Shown here in pieces: positions 9,672-18,649 of a stretch of DNA of 64,000 nucleotides. The notes beneath the pieces are model-generated. The model was given only the letters and a program-made list of their open reading frames with translations. It did no database searches and had not been told where the DNA came from. The position numbers and the translations under genes were made by a program. The first letter of the stretch is position 1, and every line of letters begins with the position of its first letter. The stretch is from positions 13,024 to 77,023 of the forward strand of contig CANCRX010000005.1 in assembly GCA_947380655.1 (NCBI GenBank). The letters run 5' to 3'. This DNA comes from Alcaligenaceae bacterium (GTDB lineage: Bacteria; Pseudomonadota; Gammaproteobacteria; Burkholderiales; Burkholderiaceae_B).

Positions 9672-9690
9672 GTTTGACGTGGTCTGAGTA

Positions 9691-9730
9691 AAAAAGAGCG
9701 GCAGAGATATTTTTCTCTGCCGCTCTTTTT
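9691..9730. terminator. Bidirectional intrinsic terminator between gyrB and phnW
   Basis: A perfect 17-bp inverted repeat (arms 9691-9707 and 9714-9730) has a 6-nt loop. The GC core AGAGCGGCAGAGA is flanked by an A-run on one side and a T-run on the other. It lies between the converging ends of gyrB and phnW, so it can stop transcription from both directions. Confidence 0.9.
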
Positions 9731-9772
9731 TTCATCTGAGCGGTATATTCTTGAGAGCTTCAATCAGACCGA

Positions 9773-10888
9773 TCAGGCGTGTGTTGGAATACCCATGCTT
9801 TCCAATGTTTCTTTAATCGCTTTGACGGCACCAGGTATCCCAGCGTCTCCAAAGTGCCCCATGCAACCTACACGGAAGGTGTCGATGGTGGTCAACTTTC
9901 CTGGATACAAAATATAGCCGTGCTTTTTGACTTCAGCATAAAAGGTTTTGAAATCGTAGTTAGGATGATTCGGCGCGAGAAAGGTCACAATAATCGGCGC
10001 TTGGATTGCGGGATCCACATAGCTTTTTAAACCGATCAGAGCCATGCCTTCGATGAGCGCATGGCAGTTACGCGCGTAGCGTCCGCCCCGGGCGTCCAGG
10101 CCGCCCTCTTCCCAGTACTGTTGTAGCGCTTCATCAAGCGCAGCAACAACGTGTGTTGGAGGTGTGAAACGCCACTGCGTGGTTTTTTCCATATAGACCC
10201 ACTGGTCGTACAAGTCCAGTGCGAGGGAGTGGCTGTTCCCTTCACATTTTTCAAGTGTGCTGCGCTTGATGATGACAAAGCCCATGCCCGGTACGCCTTC
10301 GATACATTTTCCCGAGGCGGCAATCACTGCATCGAATGGCGTTGTACGCGCATCTATTTCAATTGCGCCAAAAGAGCTCATCGCATCAACGATCAGACCT
10401 TTGCCGTGACGCGATACAACTTGAGCAATGTCATTCAGAGGATTCAGCACACCAGCGCCTGTTTCACAATGCACCAGTGCCACGTGCGTAATAGAAGGAT
10501 CGCTGGCAAGGGCTTGTTCAACATCGGCTGCGAGTACCTGTTGGTCTTCTGTGTACTCAATGGTGGTGCACTGGCGGCCAAGATATTTGCAGATCTTGGC
10601 AATTCTCTGGCAATAGGCACCATTGCTTGGAACCAGGACGTGCCCCTGACGTGGAACGATGGTGCCGATGGCCGCTTCGACGGAAAAGGTCCCGCTGCCC
10701 TGAAGTGGTACGCATTCATGGCTGCCCGCGCCATGCACGATGCGAAGAATTTGTTCGCGTAAGCGCGCGGTGATCTGATTGAAGTCCGAATCCCATGATC
10801 CCCAGTCTTTCATCATCGCTTGTTTGGTGCGATCCGAAGTGGTGAGAGGACCGGGTGTCAGCAATATTGGATAGGCGGCATAGGACAT
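9773..10888 (-). CDS. phnW: 2-aminoethylphosphonate-pyruvate transaminase PhnW
   Basis: PLP-dependent class V aminotransferase that converts 2-aminoethylphosphonate plus pyruvate to phosphonoacetaldehyde plus alanine, the first step of the pathway encoded here. The 371-residue product begins ILLTPGPLTTSDRTKQAMM and has the PLP lysine at K194 (SGKCIEGVPG), an upstream VDAMSSFG segment and VHCETGAGVLNP, all typical of PhnW. A GGAGA ribosome-binding site precedes the ATG. It is the last gene of the leftward arm, 22 bp after the permease gene. No phosphonatase gene (phnX) accompanies it, so its product must go to the dehydrogenase on the right arm. Confidence 0.95.
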   Translation of the reverse strand: MSYAAYPILLTPGPLTTSDRTKQAMMKDWGSWDSDFNQITARLREQILRIVHGAGSHECVPLQGSGTFSVEAAIGTIVPRQGHVLVPSNGAYCQRIAKICKYLGRQCTTIEYTEDQQVLAADVEQALASDPSITHVALVHCETGAGVLNPLNDIAQVVSRHGKGLIVDAMSSFGAIEIDARTTPFDAVIAASGKCIEGVPGMGFVIIKRSTLEKCEGNSHSLALDLYDQWVYMEKTTQWRFTPPTHVVAALDEALQQYWEEGGLDARGGRYARNCHALIEGMALIGLKSYVDPAIQAPIIVTFLAPNHPNYDFKTFYAEVKKHGYILYPGKLTTIDTFRVGCMGHFGDAGIPGAVKAIKETLESMGIPTHA

Positions 10889-10910
10889 AAGGGTCTCCAG
10901 ATATTAAATA

Positions 10911-12641
10911 TTATGTACGTGTTAGATTGCGCCATTTTTGCGTGCGCGCAAGCAAGACGCTCGTAAATAACGAGTAGATCAGGCAGATCACGATTGAGGT
11001 GAGGACAATCAGACACGCAAGAGCTGAGGCCGGCCCGATTTCACCTGACTCATCTAAATGCATGATTGCGATGACGGCCAGAATCGTGTCAGGGGTGTAA
11101 ATGAATACTACGCAGGAAAGTGTCGCCATGGCGACCACGAAATAATAGCGTGCAATGTCGAGTACGGCTGGCAAACAGACAGGTAACGTGACTCTGAAAA
11201 AGGTGACGTAGAAGGGTACTTTAAGTGAGGCGGACACCGCTTCAAAATCATTATCAATCTGCTTGAGTGCGGTGACTGCGGTCAGGTGGCCCGAGGTGTA
11301 GTAATGCGTAATCGTTGACAGGACGATTAATGTCATCGTCTGATAGAGAAAGTTCAGAGGATTATCAGGATTGTTGAAGAACACGACATAGCCCAGACCC
11401 AGCACGAGACCGGGTACTGCCATCGAGAGCACAGCTAAAAAATGCATCACAGGACGCATCAGACCCAGCTTAGGCGTTTTTTCAATCAAATAGGCACCGA
11501 TGAAAACGATCAGTGCACCACTCACCGCAGTGATACTGGACATCACCAGACTGTTTTTATACGCCTGTGCAATGTCACTCTCAAACAGTACAAAACGATA
11601 GTGATCCAGCGTCACTGACAAGTTATAGGGCCATAGTTTGATCAGTGATGTGTACAAGGCCATGCCAATCACACCGAGCAGGAAAATACACACGATGACG
11701 CAGTACATCGCCATAAGACCATCGGTTGACCAGTTGGCTTTAGGTATAAAAGGGACGGAGCGGGCGGTAAGTTGCGCACGAATTTTCCGTCTCACTACGT
11801 TATCAATGACAAACGAAATAATGGACGGCAAAATGAGCAATAAGCCAACTACGGCTCCCATCGAAAAATTATGTTGACCGATGACCTGCTTGAATACATC
11901 GACCGCGAGCACATTAAAGTTCCCACCGATCACTTTAGGCGCGCCAAAATCAGAAATTACGTAAGTAAAGACAACCGTCGAAGCGCTGATCAGGCCGTAT
12001 TTACAGGCCGGAAGCGTAATGGTGGTGAACGTTCTAAAAGCGCTCGTGCCTAGCGCATTGGCAGCTTCGTAAAGTCTGCCATCAGATAGCGATAGCGCGG
12101 TGACAAGAATCATCAGCGCGTGAGGGAAGGTGTTGTATACCTCGGCGAGGATGATGCCTGGTGCTCCATAAATAGAGCCACCCGCTAGTAATGGTTTGAG
12201 GATGCCTTGGTTGCCGAACCACTGAACAAATGAAATAGCGGAAAGCAAAGAGGGAGAAAGCAAGGGAATCAGCGCAATGATCCGGAATGTCGATTTCAAG
12301 GGAGCAGGCAGACAACTACGCGTCAAGGCGTAAGCAAAAAGAAAGGCACTGGGAACAGAAATTAAGACAACAACCAGGGACACCCAAACTGAATTCCAGG
12401 CAGACTGAACAAGGGCCGGTGTCTGCACATACACAATGAAGTTAGTCAGGCCAACAAAATTACCTTTTTTATCCAAGACGGCATTGACTAGAATGGCCCA
12501 AAGCGGCGCAAGTAGAAAACATCCCAGCCCAATCAATATGCAGGATAGGACAAGACGAGCGATCAAGCGGTCCCAGTTGAGCTGACTCAAAAAATATTCG
12601 ATGGTTTGTGCGAATGGTTTTTTGATCAAGGTAGGTTGCAT
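10911..12641 (-). CDS. 2-aminoethylphosphonate ABC transporter permease (two-domain, PhnU/PhnV-like)
   Basis: Inner-membrane permease of the importer formed with the neighbouring ATPase and binding protein. The 576-residue product contains two fused permease halves with about twelve membrane segments. Each half has an EAA-type loop for the ATPase: YEAANALGTSAFRTFTTITLP in the first and FEAVSASLKVPFYVTFFRVTLP-like sequence in the second. It corresponds to the family of putative aminoethylphosphonate permeases (TIGR03262), related to iron(III)-type FbpB transporters. The ATG overlaps the TGA of the ATPase gene (TGATG), indicating coupled translation. Substrate assignment comes from the adjacent phnW and phnS. 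Confidence 0.88.
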   Translation of the reverse strand: MQPTLIKKPFAQTIEYFLSQLNWDRLIARLVLSCILIGLGCFLLAPLWAILVNAVLDKKGNFVGLTNFIVYVQTPALVQSAWNSVWVSLVVVLISVPSAFLFAYALTRSCLPAPLKSTFRIIALIPLLSPSLLSAISFVQWFGNQGILKPLLAGGSIYGAPGIILAEVYNTFPHALMILVTALSLSDGRLYEAANALGTSAFRTFTTITLPACKYGLISASTVVFTYVISDFGAPKVIGGNFNVLAVDVFKQVIGQHNFSMGAVVGLLLILPSIISFVIDNVVRRKIRAQLTARSVPFIPKANWSTDGLMAMYCVIVCIFLLGVIGMALYTSLIKLWPYNLSVTLDHYRFVLFESDIAQAYKNSLVMSSITAVSGALIVFIGAYLIEKTPKLGLMRPVMHFLAVLSMAVPGLVLGLGYVVFFNNPDNPLNFLYQTMTLIVLSTITHYYTSGHLTAVTALKQIDNDFEAVSASLKVPFYVTFFRVTLPVCLPAVLDIARYYFVVAMATLSCVVFIYTPDTILAVIAIMHLDESGEIGPASALACLIVLTSIVICLIYSLFTSVLLARTQKWRNLTRT

Positions 12642-13759
12642 CAGGTTGAACCCACTGCAAAAGCACGAATGCGATTCGCTCGCAGGGCAAGCGCAACAGA
12701 CTGTCCGACACGAATGTCGTAATCATGCATCTGAGTTAACGAAAAGTGAAAACTTAGTGTTTGACCATCAAGCTCAGCGCAGCTGATCTCAGCAATGCAG
12801 GAGCCACCTAGAAACTCAACGTGGTTGACCAGAGCTGTTAAGCGATTTGGTGTGTCTGCGGTGATGTTTTCAAGTAAGCGGTCTTCTGGACGCAGATATA
12901 GGTTGACCTCAGTGCCCGCAGGGTGATCGCACCCCTCGCAATGCAATTCCAGATGGCCCGTCCGAAAGCGTTGTTCGCCAAGAGAGGTGGCGGGGAGCAC
13001 ATTAATCTTGCCAACAAAATCTGCGACGAAGGGTGTTGCTGGTTGTTCGTAAATCTCTTGCGGTGTGCCGATTTGTTCAATCACGCCATGATTCATTACA
13101 ACAATCCGGTCTGCCATTGAAAGCGCTTCTTCCTGATCGTGCGTGACCATGATCGTAGTCACGCCGACCTCTTGTTGCAAGCGCCGAATTTCACCACGCA
13201 GGCGAACACGTTCAAGCGCATCTAGTGCCGAGAGCGGCTCATCGAGTAATAACAAACCTGGTTTGGTTGCAAGTGCGCGAGCAAGTGCTACGCGTTGCTG
13301 TTGACCACCAGAAAGTTGGCTGGGATATTTATTGCCTGAGGTGGGCAGGCCAACGAGCGTCAATAACTCTTTGACACGCGTTTGAATCTCCTGACGATTG
13401 GTACGGCGATTGACGAGTCCGTACGAGACATTGTCAGCGATAGTTAAATTAGGAAATAGTGCATAAGATTGAAAAACAATTCCATAGTCGCGTTTTGCAG
13501 GGGGCAAGTCTGAAATGTCCCGGCCGCCTTGAAGAATGTGTCCTGAATTTTGAGTTTCGAGACCGGCAATGATTCTAAGTAAGGTGGTTTTGCCGCAGCC
13601 TGAAGGCCCCAGCAGGCACAACATTTCACCTTGATGCACAGACAGATCAATGTTGTGCAAAGCAGTGAATGCATCGAATTTTTTTTGGATGCCGCGAATT
13701 TCTAGTGCAAGTTCAACGTTGGTCTGTTTGTCAGTTTGACTTGCGCTGGTCAATTGCAT
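12641..13759 (-). CDS. phnT: 2-aminoethylphosphonate ABC transporter ATP-binding protein PhnT
   Basis: ATPase that powers the aminophosphonate importer at the cytoplasmic membrane. The 372-residue product has Walker A GPSGCGKT (residues 51-58), Q-loop FQSYALFP, ABC signature LSGGQQQR (149-156), Walker B LLLLDEPLSALD and the switch histidine in MVTHDQEEA. A C-terminal TOBE-type domain follows (about 280-372). This is the architecture of spermidine/iron-type ATPases and of the TIGR03265 PhnT family. It lies between phnS and the permease gene in the left arm. Confidence 0.9.
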   Translation of the reverse strand: MQLTSASQTDKQTNVELALEIRGIQKKFDAFTALHNIDLSVHQGEMLCLLGPSGCGKTTLLRIIAGLETQNSGHILQGGRDISDLPPAKRDYGIVFQSYALFPNLTIADNVSYGLVNRRTNRQEIQTRVKELLTLVGLPTSGNKYPSQLSGGQQQRVALARALATKPGLLLLDEPLSALDALERVRLRGEIRRLQQEVGVTTIMVTHDQEEALSMADRIVVMNHGVIEQIGTPQEIYEQPATPFVADFVGKINVLPATSLGEQRFRTGHLELHCEGCDHPAGTEVNLYLRPEDRLLENITADTPNRLTALVNHVEFLGGSCIAEISCAELDGQTLSFHFSLTQMHDYDIRVGQSVALALRANRIRAFAVGST

Positions 13760-13834
13760 GGTGGCCTGATTATGAAAAATTGTAAAAAACGGGCATCGCA
13801 GGATGCGATTGCCCGTTTATGTCATGCATGAAAA

Positions 13835-14869
13835 TTATTTCTTTTCTGACTTGCCATCGTAGCGCTTGCTCCACTCAGCAAGAATACGATCACGATTTTC
13901 TGAAGCCCAATTGAAGTTGTTTTTGATCAACAGGGAAGCAAAATTAGCGGGGATACCTTCCAGTGGTTTAGCAATACCAGGCAACGTTACAATCGCCCAC
14001 CATTGTGAGTTGAGTGTTTGTGATTCTTTGCCAGCCATCCAATCAGCAAAGCGTTTGGATTGTTCAGGATGTTTGGTGGTTTTTACAACACCAGTGGCCT
14101 CGATGTCCCAACCCAGACCTTCTTTCGGAAAGATCAAATCAATGGGGGCACCTGATTTTTTGACTTGATGTGCACGGTATTCAAACGAGATGCCAATAGG
14201 GAACTCGCCTGCACCGGCTTGACGACATGGCTTCGAGCCGGAGTGAACATATTGACCAATGTTTTCATGCAAGGCGTCCATGTATTTCCAGCCGTCTTGC
14301 TCGCCCCACATCTGCAGCCAGCCTGCGACATCGAGATAACCCGTGCCGCTTGAGGCAGGATTAGGCATCGAGATTTTGCCCTTATATACGGGCTTAGTCA
14401 GGTCTTTCCATGTTTCAGGCTTAGGTAGATTTTGTTTTGCCGCCTCGACGGTGTTGAAGCAGATTGCCGCAGCAAATACATCCATACCCACCCATGTAGG
14501 AGGACGGGCCTGATCAGAATACTGTGGATCGAGCTCTTTAAAGCCTTTTGGTTCGTAAGGCATCAACATGCCTTCTTTTGCAAATAAGGCCAAACTGGTT
14601 GCCGCCACACCTGCAATCACATCAGCCTGAGGATTTGCTTTTTCAGCGAGGATCTTGGCTGTGATGATGCCCGTTGAGTCGCGCACCCATTTGATTTCGA
14701 TGTCTTTGTTGTCTTTTTCAAAAGCATCTTTAAAAAGCTTGAGTGCATCGGTTTCGAGAGCGGTGTAGACAACGAGTGGTGTTTTGGCCTGAGCCATGGC
14801 AGCGCCAGAGCTTAAAGCAAGTGAGACGGCGGACAATGCCGCACCTAGAAAGTACAAAGGCTTTTTCAT
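13835..14869 (-). CDS. phnS: 2-aminoethylphosphonate-binding periplasmic protein PhnS
   Basis: Periplasmic substrate-binding protein of the importer. The ATG at 14869 (MKKPLYFLG) is preceded by AGGAAACAG, and a signal peptide of about 26 residues ends at AAMAQ. The reading frame extends further upstream but without a better start. The mature part begins TPLVVYTALETDALKLFK and carries DSTGIITAKILAEK, as in iron(III)-type solute-binding proteins and the TIGR03261 aminoethylphosphonate family. It is the first gene of the leftward arm, with a 5' leader of about 150 nt from the divergent control region. Confidence 0.9.
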   Translation of the reverse strand: MKKPLYFLGAALSAVSLALSSGAAMAQAKTPLVVYTALETDALKLFKDAFEKDNKDIEIKWVRDSTGIITAKILAEKANPQADVIAGVAATSLALFAKEGMLMPYEPKGFKELDPQYSDQARPPTWVGMDVFAAAICFNTVEAAKQNLPKPETWKDLTKPVYKGKISMPNPASSGTGYLDVAGWLQMWGEQDGWKYMDALHENIGQYVHSGSKPCRQAGAGEFPIGISFEYRAHQVKKSGAPIDLIFPKEGLGWDIEATGVVKTTKHPEQSKRFADWMAGKESQTLNSQWWAIVTLPGIAKPLEGIPANFASLLIKNNFNWASENRDRILAEWSKRYDGKSEKK

Positions 14870-15022
14870 GACTGTTTCCTTATGGATTAAACCAACCATA
14901 CATCTTCACGACTTCATATGACACGTATATGACAGAGGAAGTGATTTTTAAAGCGTCTTTCAACAGGCTGTAATAAAGGCGCGTCACAATGACCACAGCA
15001 AATGACCGCAGCAACAGTACAA

Positions 15023-15051
15023 AATTTAGTTGGCATTTTATAAACTGTCAA
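15023..15051 (-). promoter_or_regulatory. Predicted promoter of the leftward phnS-phnT-permease-phnW arm
   Basis: Reading the minus strand, a perfect -35 TTGACA (15051-15046), a 17-bp spacer and a -10-like TAAATT (15028-15023) are present. The predicted start near 15016 gives a leader of about 147 nt before phnS. The -35 lies inside the left arm of the inverted repeat at 15042-15078. Inferred from sequence only. Confidence 0.5.
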
Positions 15052-15078
15052 CTGCAAACTGTAAATCGTTGACAGTTT
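15042..15078. promoter_or_regulatory. Candidate operator for the phosphonate regulator (11-bp inverted repeat)
   Basis: The arms AAACTGTCAAC (15042-15052) and GTTGACAGTTT (15068-15078) are perfect reverse complements. A third related copy, TGCAAACTGT at 15053-15062, is the exact reverse complement of ACAGTTTGCA at 15072-15081, so AAACTGT recurs directly at a 14-bp spacing. Each outer arm contains the TTGACA -35 box of one divergent promoter. A dimer of the adjacent GntR-type regulator bound here could block both promoters. The binding protein is inferred from proximity. Confidence 0.6.
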
Positions 15079-15098
15079 GCACCGGTGTGGTTTCTAAT
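15069..15098 (+). promoter_or_regulatory. Predicted promoter of the rightward regulator-phnA-phnY arm
   Basis: A perfect -35 TTGACA (15069-15074), an 18-bp spacer and the -10 TCTAAT (15093-15098, five of six consensus bases) are present. The predicted transcription start is near 15105, which coincides with the first possible ATG of the regulator. Either that message is leaderless or translation begins at a downstream Met. The -35 lies inside the right arm of the inverted repeat. Confidence 0.55.
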
Positions 15099-15104
15099 CA
15101 ATGA

Positions 15105-15878
15105 ATGACTACAGAAACGAGTTTAAAAATGCACACTTCTGGTGCGCTTATTGGTGTTGGCAAAGTTTTGCCTGCTGACGTAATGACGAGTCAGGCAACC
15201 GCTACTGCGATTGCACTACTGAATTCCAGCAGCTTGCCAATGCTGGTGCAGGAAGAAATTGAACGTTTGATTATGACGGGGGCCTTGCTGCCTGGGACGC
15301 GAGTCAATGAGACCGAGCTTGCACAGCGGTTTGGGACCAGTCGCGGGCCTGTTCGTGAGGCACTGCGCGCATTGGAAGAGGTTGGTTTAGTCAGGAATGA
15401 AAAAAACCGTGGCGTATTTGTCCGAGAGATTTCTTTTGAAGAAGCAGACGAGATCTATGAATTGAGAGAAGCACTCGAAGAAGTCGTTGGAAAACGCGTC
15501 GCAGTGCGCGTCACAACTGAACAAATAGCCATCATGCATGGTTTGGTTGATGCCATGGAAAAGGCAGCAGAAAACGAACAAGCAGAAGAGTATGCGGGAC
15601 TCAATTTACAGTTTCATGAAATGCTGTTGCAAACCGCCGCAAGTCAAAAGCTGACAGAGACATACAAACGACTGGTTAAAGAATTGCATTTGTTTCGCAT
15701 GCGAGCCCTCACGCAAGGCGGTGGATTACATGTCTCGGCACCAGAGCATCGAGAAATTGTCAAAGCCATTGAATCAAGAAATTCCGACATGGCGGGTAAT
15801 GCATTAAAGGGACATGTCGCAACAAGCAGAGCAAGAATGCACAAAGCTTACGAAAAAACCTTACAGCAAGAAGCGTAA
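15105..15878 (+). CDS. phnR: GntR family (FadR/FCD) regulator of phosphonate utilization
   Basis: Transcription factor with an N-terminal winged helix (about residues 48-113; ETELAQRFGTSRGPVREALRALEEVG is the recognition region) and a C-terminal all-helical FCD ligand-binding domain (about 120-245). It fits the Burkholderiales phosphonate-associated GntR group (TIGR03338). The first 45 residues before the winged helix are unusual and low in complexity. The promoter predicted at 15069-15098 would start transcription at this ATG, so the true start may be the Met at 15129 or 15183. It is the first gene of the right arm and probably autoregulated through the inverted repeat just upstream. Effector unknown. 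Confidence 0.85.
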   Translation: MTTETSLKMHTSGALIGVGKVLPADVMTSQATATAIALLNSSSLPMLVQEEIERLIMTGALLPGTRVNETELAQRFGTSRGPVREALRALEEVGLVRNEKNRGVFVREISFEEADEIYELREALEEVVGKRVAVRVTTEQIAIMHGLVDAMEKAAENEQAEEYAGLNLQFHEMLLQTAASQKLTETYKRLVKELHLFRMRALTQGGGLHVSAPEHREIVKAIESRNSDMAGNALKGHVATSRARMHKAYEKTLQQEA

Positions 15879-15932
15879 AAAATTGGCTCGCTAAGTACTA
15901 AACATATTGAAAGAAAAAAAAGGTCAAAGAAA

Positions 15933-17150
15933 ATGAAAATGATTGAAGTCAATGGACGTAGTTATAAATGGATGAACAATCCTATCGTGGTTGTATGCGT
16001 GGACGGTTGCGAACCGGACTATTTGACACAGGTAGCAAAGTCAGGCGTCGCCCCGTATCTGGCAAAAATCATGAAAGAGGGTACGAACTGGCTCGCTGAC
16101 TGCATAGTGCCGTCGTTTACCAACCCGAATAACTTGTCCATCGTGACAGGCGTACCACCGGCAATACACGGAATTTGCGGCAATTATTTTTATGATCGTG
16201 ATCTCGATGCAGAGGTCATGATGAATGATCCAAAATATTTGCAAGTAGGAACAATACTGGCTGCTTTTGCTGATGCCGGTGCAAAGGTTGCCGTGGTGAC
16301 AGCAAAAGATAAATTGCGAACCTTGCTGGGTCACAAAATGAAAGGTATTTGTTTTTCATCAGAAAAGTCAGATCAGGTCAGCATGGCTGAAAACGGTATT
16401 GACGATGTGCTTGCGATGGTAGGTAAACCGGTACCTTCCGTATACAGCGCAGATCTTTCCGAGTTTGTCTTTGCTGCAGGCGTCAAACTCATGGAGCGCA
16501 GCCGACCAGATTTGATGTATCTGTCGACCACCGATTACGTTCAGCATAAGGCCGCACCCGGTAGCGAGGCCGCAAATGATTTTTATAAAATGATGGATGG
16601 ATATCTGCGGCAGCTTGACGATATGGGCGCCAGCATTATTCTGACTGCTGATCACGGTATGAATGACAAACACGATCAGAGCGGTGCACCCAATGTGGTG
16701 TACATGCAGGATGTTCTGGATGAATGGTACGGCGTTGGACAGGCACGAGTGATTCTGCCGATTACCGATCCGTATGTTGTACATCACGGCGCGCTTGGTT
16801 CGTTTGCGACAATATATGTACCCCAGGGCACTGTTGTGAAAGACTGGATCGCTAGGATTAAAACACTTGAGGGGATGGAGTCGGTATTGTCACGTGAAGA
16901 AGCCGCGCACGAATTTGAGCTGCCTGCTGAGCGGATCGGCGATATCGTTGTTGTATCAACTAAGCACGTCGTCATTGGTACAGCAAAGCATAAGCATGAT
17001 CTGTCAGGCCTGGATGTTCCTTTGCGTTCACATGGTGGAATCTCGGAGCAGCGTGTGCCGGTTGTTTGCAATAAAAAATTGACAGGTGTTGATGCTGGAA
17101 AACGGTTACGGAATTTTGATGTGTTGGACCTCGTCTTGAATCACGTTTGA
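15933..17150 (+). CDS. phnA: Phosphonoacetate hydrolase PhnA
   Basis: Alkaline-phosphatase-superfamily zinc enzyme that cleaves the C-P bond of phosphonoacetate to acetate and phosphate. The 405-residue product has the metal-binding CVDGCEPDYL (D24), the nucleophile threonine in PSFTNPNN (T63), STTDYVQHK and LTADHGMND metal-ligand motifs, and a late SHGGISEQRVPV histidine. These are all the elements expected for this family (TIGR02335). It releases the phosphate that makes the pathway useful. It lies 54 bp after the regulator and 21 bp before phnY. This gene should not be confused with the unrelated zinc-ribbon protein also called PhnA in E. coli. Confidence 0.95.
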   Translation: MKMIEVNGRSYKWMNNPIVVVCVDGCEPDYLTQVAKSGVAPYLAKIMKEGTNWLADCIVPSFTNPNNLSIVTGVPPAIHGICGNYFYDRDLDAEVMMNDPKYLQVGTILAAFADAGAKVAVVTAKDKLRTLLGHKMKGICFSSEKSDQVSMAENGIDDVLAMVGKPVPSVYSADLSEFVFAAGVKLMERSRPDLMYLSTTDYVQHKAAPGSEAANDFYKMMDGYLRQLDDMGASIILTADHGMNDKHDQSGAPNVVYMQDVLDEWYGVGQARVILPITDPYVVHHGALGSFATIYVPQGTVVKDWIARIKTLEGMESVLSREEAAHEFELPAERIGDIVVVSTKHVVIGTAKHKHDLSGLDVPLRSHGGISEQRVPVVCNKKLTGVDAGKRLRNFDVLDLVLNHV

Positions 17151-17171
17151 TCGGGTAAGCGGAGAGCAAGC

Positions 17172-18614
17172 ATGCAAGCCAACACTAAAATTGAAATTCG
17201 TCATGAAGCGCTTCGCATCGCTGGTGAAAAGGTATATCGCGATCGAGTGATTGAGGTCACGTATCCATACACGGGCGAGGTGATTGCTACTGTACCTAAA
17301 GCAACGCTCGAAGATGTTAAACGCGCATTCAAAATAGCGCGAGCATATCAATCGAAACTCACACGTTACGATCGATACAAAATTCTCATGCGTGCGGGTG
17401 AAATCGTTGCCAGCAAAAAGGATGAGCTCTCGCGGGTGATTACGCTTGAGTCAGGGCTGTGCCGCAAAGACAGTTTGTACGAGGTCGGCCGTGCCTCTGA
17501 TGTGTTGCTGTTTGCGGCCAACCAAGCACTGGTCGACGATGGTCAGGTATTTTCTTGTGACTTAACACCGCACGGCAAAAGCCGAAAGGTCTACACGCTT
17601 AAAGAGCCTCTGTTAGGTGCGATCTCAGCGATTACACCGTTTAACCATCCGCTTAATCAGGTCATTCATAAAGTAGCACCCGCGATTGCGACAAACAATC
17701 GCATCGTTTTAAAGCCAAGCGAAAAAACGCCTCTCGCTGCATTCATGTTGGCAGATATTTTGTATGAGGCAGGGTTGCCGCCTGAGATGCTATCAGTCAT
17801 TACCGGAGATCCAAAAGAAATCGCCGATGAGATGCTGACCAGCCCAGATATGGATCTGGTGACCTTTACAGGTGGTGTGGCGATTGGCAAATACATTGCT
17901 GCGAAAGCTGTCTATAAGCGTCAGATACTTGAACTAGGAGGTAATGATCCTATCATCGTCATGGAAGATGCGGATATAGAAGAAGCTGCATCACTCGCTG
18001 TTGCGGGTTCCTATAAAAACTCAGGACAGCGTTGCACGGCAGTCAAGAGAATGTTGGTGCACGATGCCGTCGCAGATCATTTTGTGTCGCTATTGCTAGC
18101 CAAGACAAAGGCACTCAAATATGGCGATCCGATGGATGAGTCCATGGATATGGGGTGTGTCATTGATGAGCCTGCAGCCATGCATTTTGAATCTGTTGTC
18201 AATGAAGCCATAGCAGGTGGTGCGAAATTGCTATATGGAAATATTCGTCAGGGTGCGTTGTATTCGCCAACAATACTTGATGGTGTTGATCCCCAGATGA
18301 CTGTGGTCAAGCATGAAACGTTCGGACCAGTGTCTCCAGTGATACGCTTTAAAAATATCGAAGAAGCGATCGCGATTTCCAATAGTACGGCCTACGGCCT
18401 GTCCTCCGCAGTGTGCACCAATCGTCTGGATTACATCACGCGTTTTGTTAAAGAGCTGAATGTTGGAACGGTGAATGTGAGGGAAGTGCCTGGCTATCGC
18501 TTGGAGATGACGCCTTTTGGTGGCATTAAAGACTCAGGACTTGGTTATAAGGAAGGCGTTCAAGAAGCGATGAAAAGCTTCTGCAATACCAAGACCTATT
18601 CGTTGCCCTGGTAA
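17172..18614 (+). CDS. phnY: Phosphonoacetaldehyde dehydrogenase PhnY
   Basis: NAD-dependent aldehyde dehydrogenase that oxidises phosphonoacetaldehyde, the PhnW product, to phosphonoacetate, the PhnA substrate. The 480-residue product has ITPFNHPLNQVIHKVAPA, the cofactor-binding TFTGGVAIGK, the catalytic glutamate in LELGGNDPI and the catalytic Cys at about residue 288 (SGQRCTAVKR). The family assignment (TIGR03250) is strengthened by the position between phnA and an aminophosphonate oxidoreductase. The start ATG has GGAGAGCAAGC upstream as a ribosome-binding site. Confidence 0.93.
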   Translation: MQANTKIEIRHEALRIAGEKVYRDRVIEVTYPYTGEVIATVPKATLEDVKRAFKIARAYQSKLTRYDRYKILMRAGEIVASKKDELSRVITLESGLCRKDSLYEVGRASDVLLFAANQALVDDGQVFSCDLTPHGKSRKVYTLKEPLLGAISAITPFNHPLNQVIHKVAPAIATNNRIVLKPSEKTPLAAFMLADILYEAGLPPEMLSVITGDPKEIADEMLTSPDMDLVTFTGGVAIGKYIAAKAVYKRQILELGGNDPIIVMEDADIEEAASLAVAGSYKNSGQRCTAVKRMLVHDAVADHFVSLLLAKTKALKYGDPMDESMDMGCVIDEPAAMHFESVVNEAIAGGAKLLYGNIRQGALYSPTILDGVDPQMTVVKHETFGPVSPVIRFKNIEEAIAISNSTAYGLSSAVCTNRLDYITRFVKELNVGTVNVREVPGYRLEMTPFGGIKDSGLGYKEGVQEAMKSFCNTKTYSLPW

Positions 18615-18649
18615 ACGCCAACACTCAGTCATAGCAAGAATAAACACGC

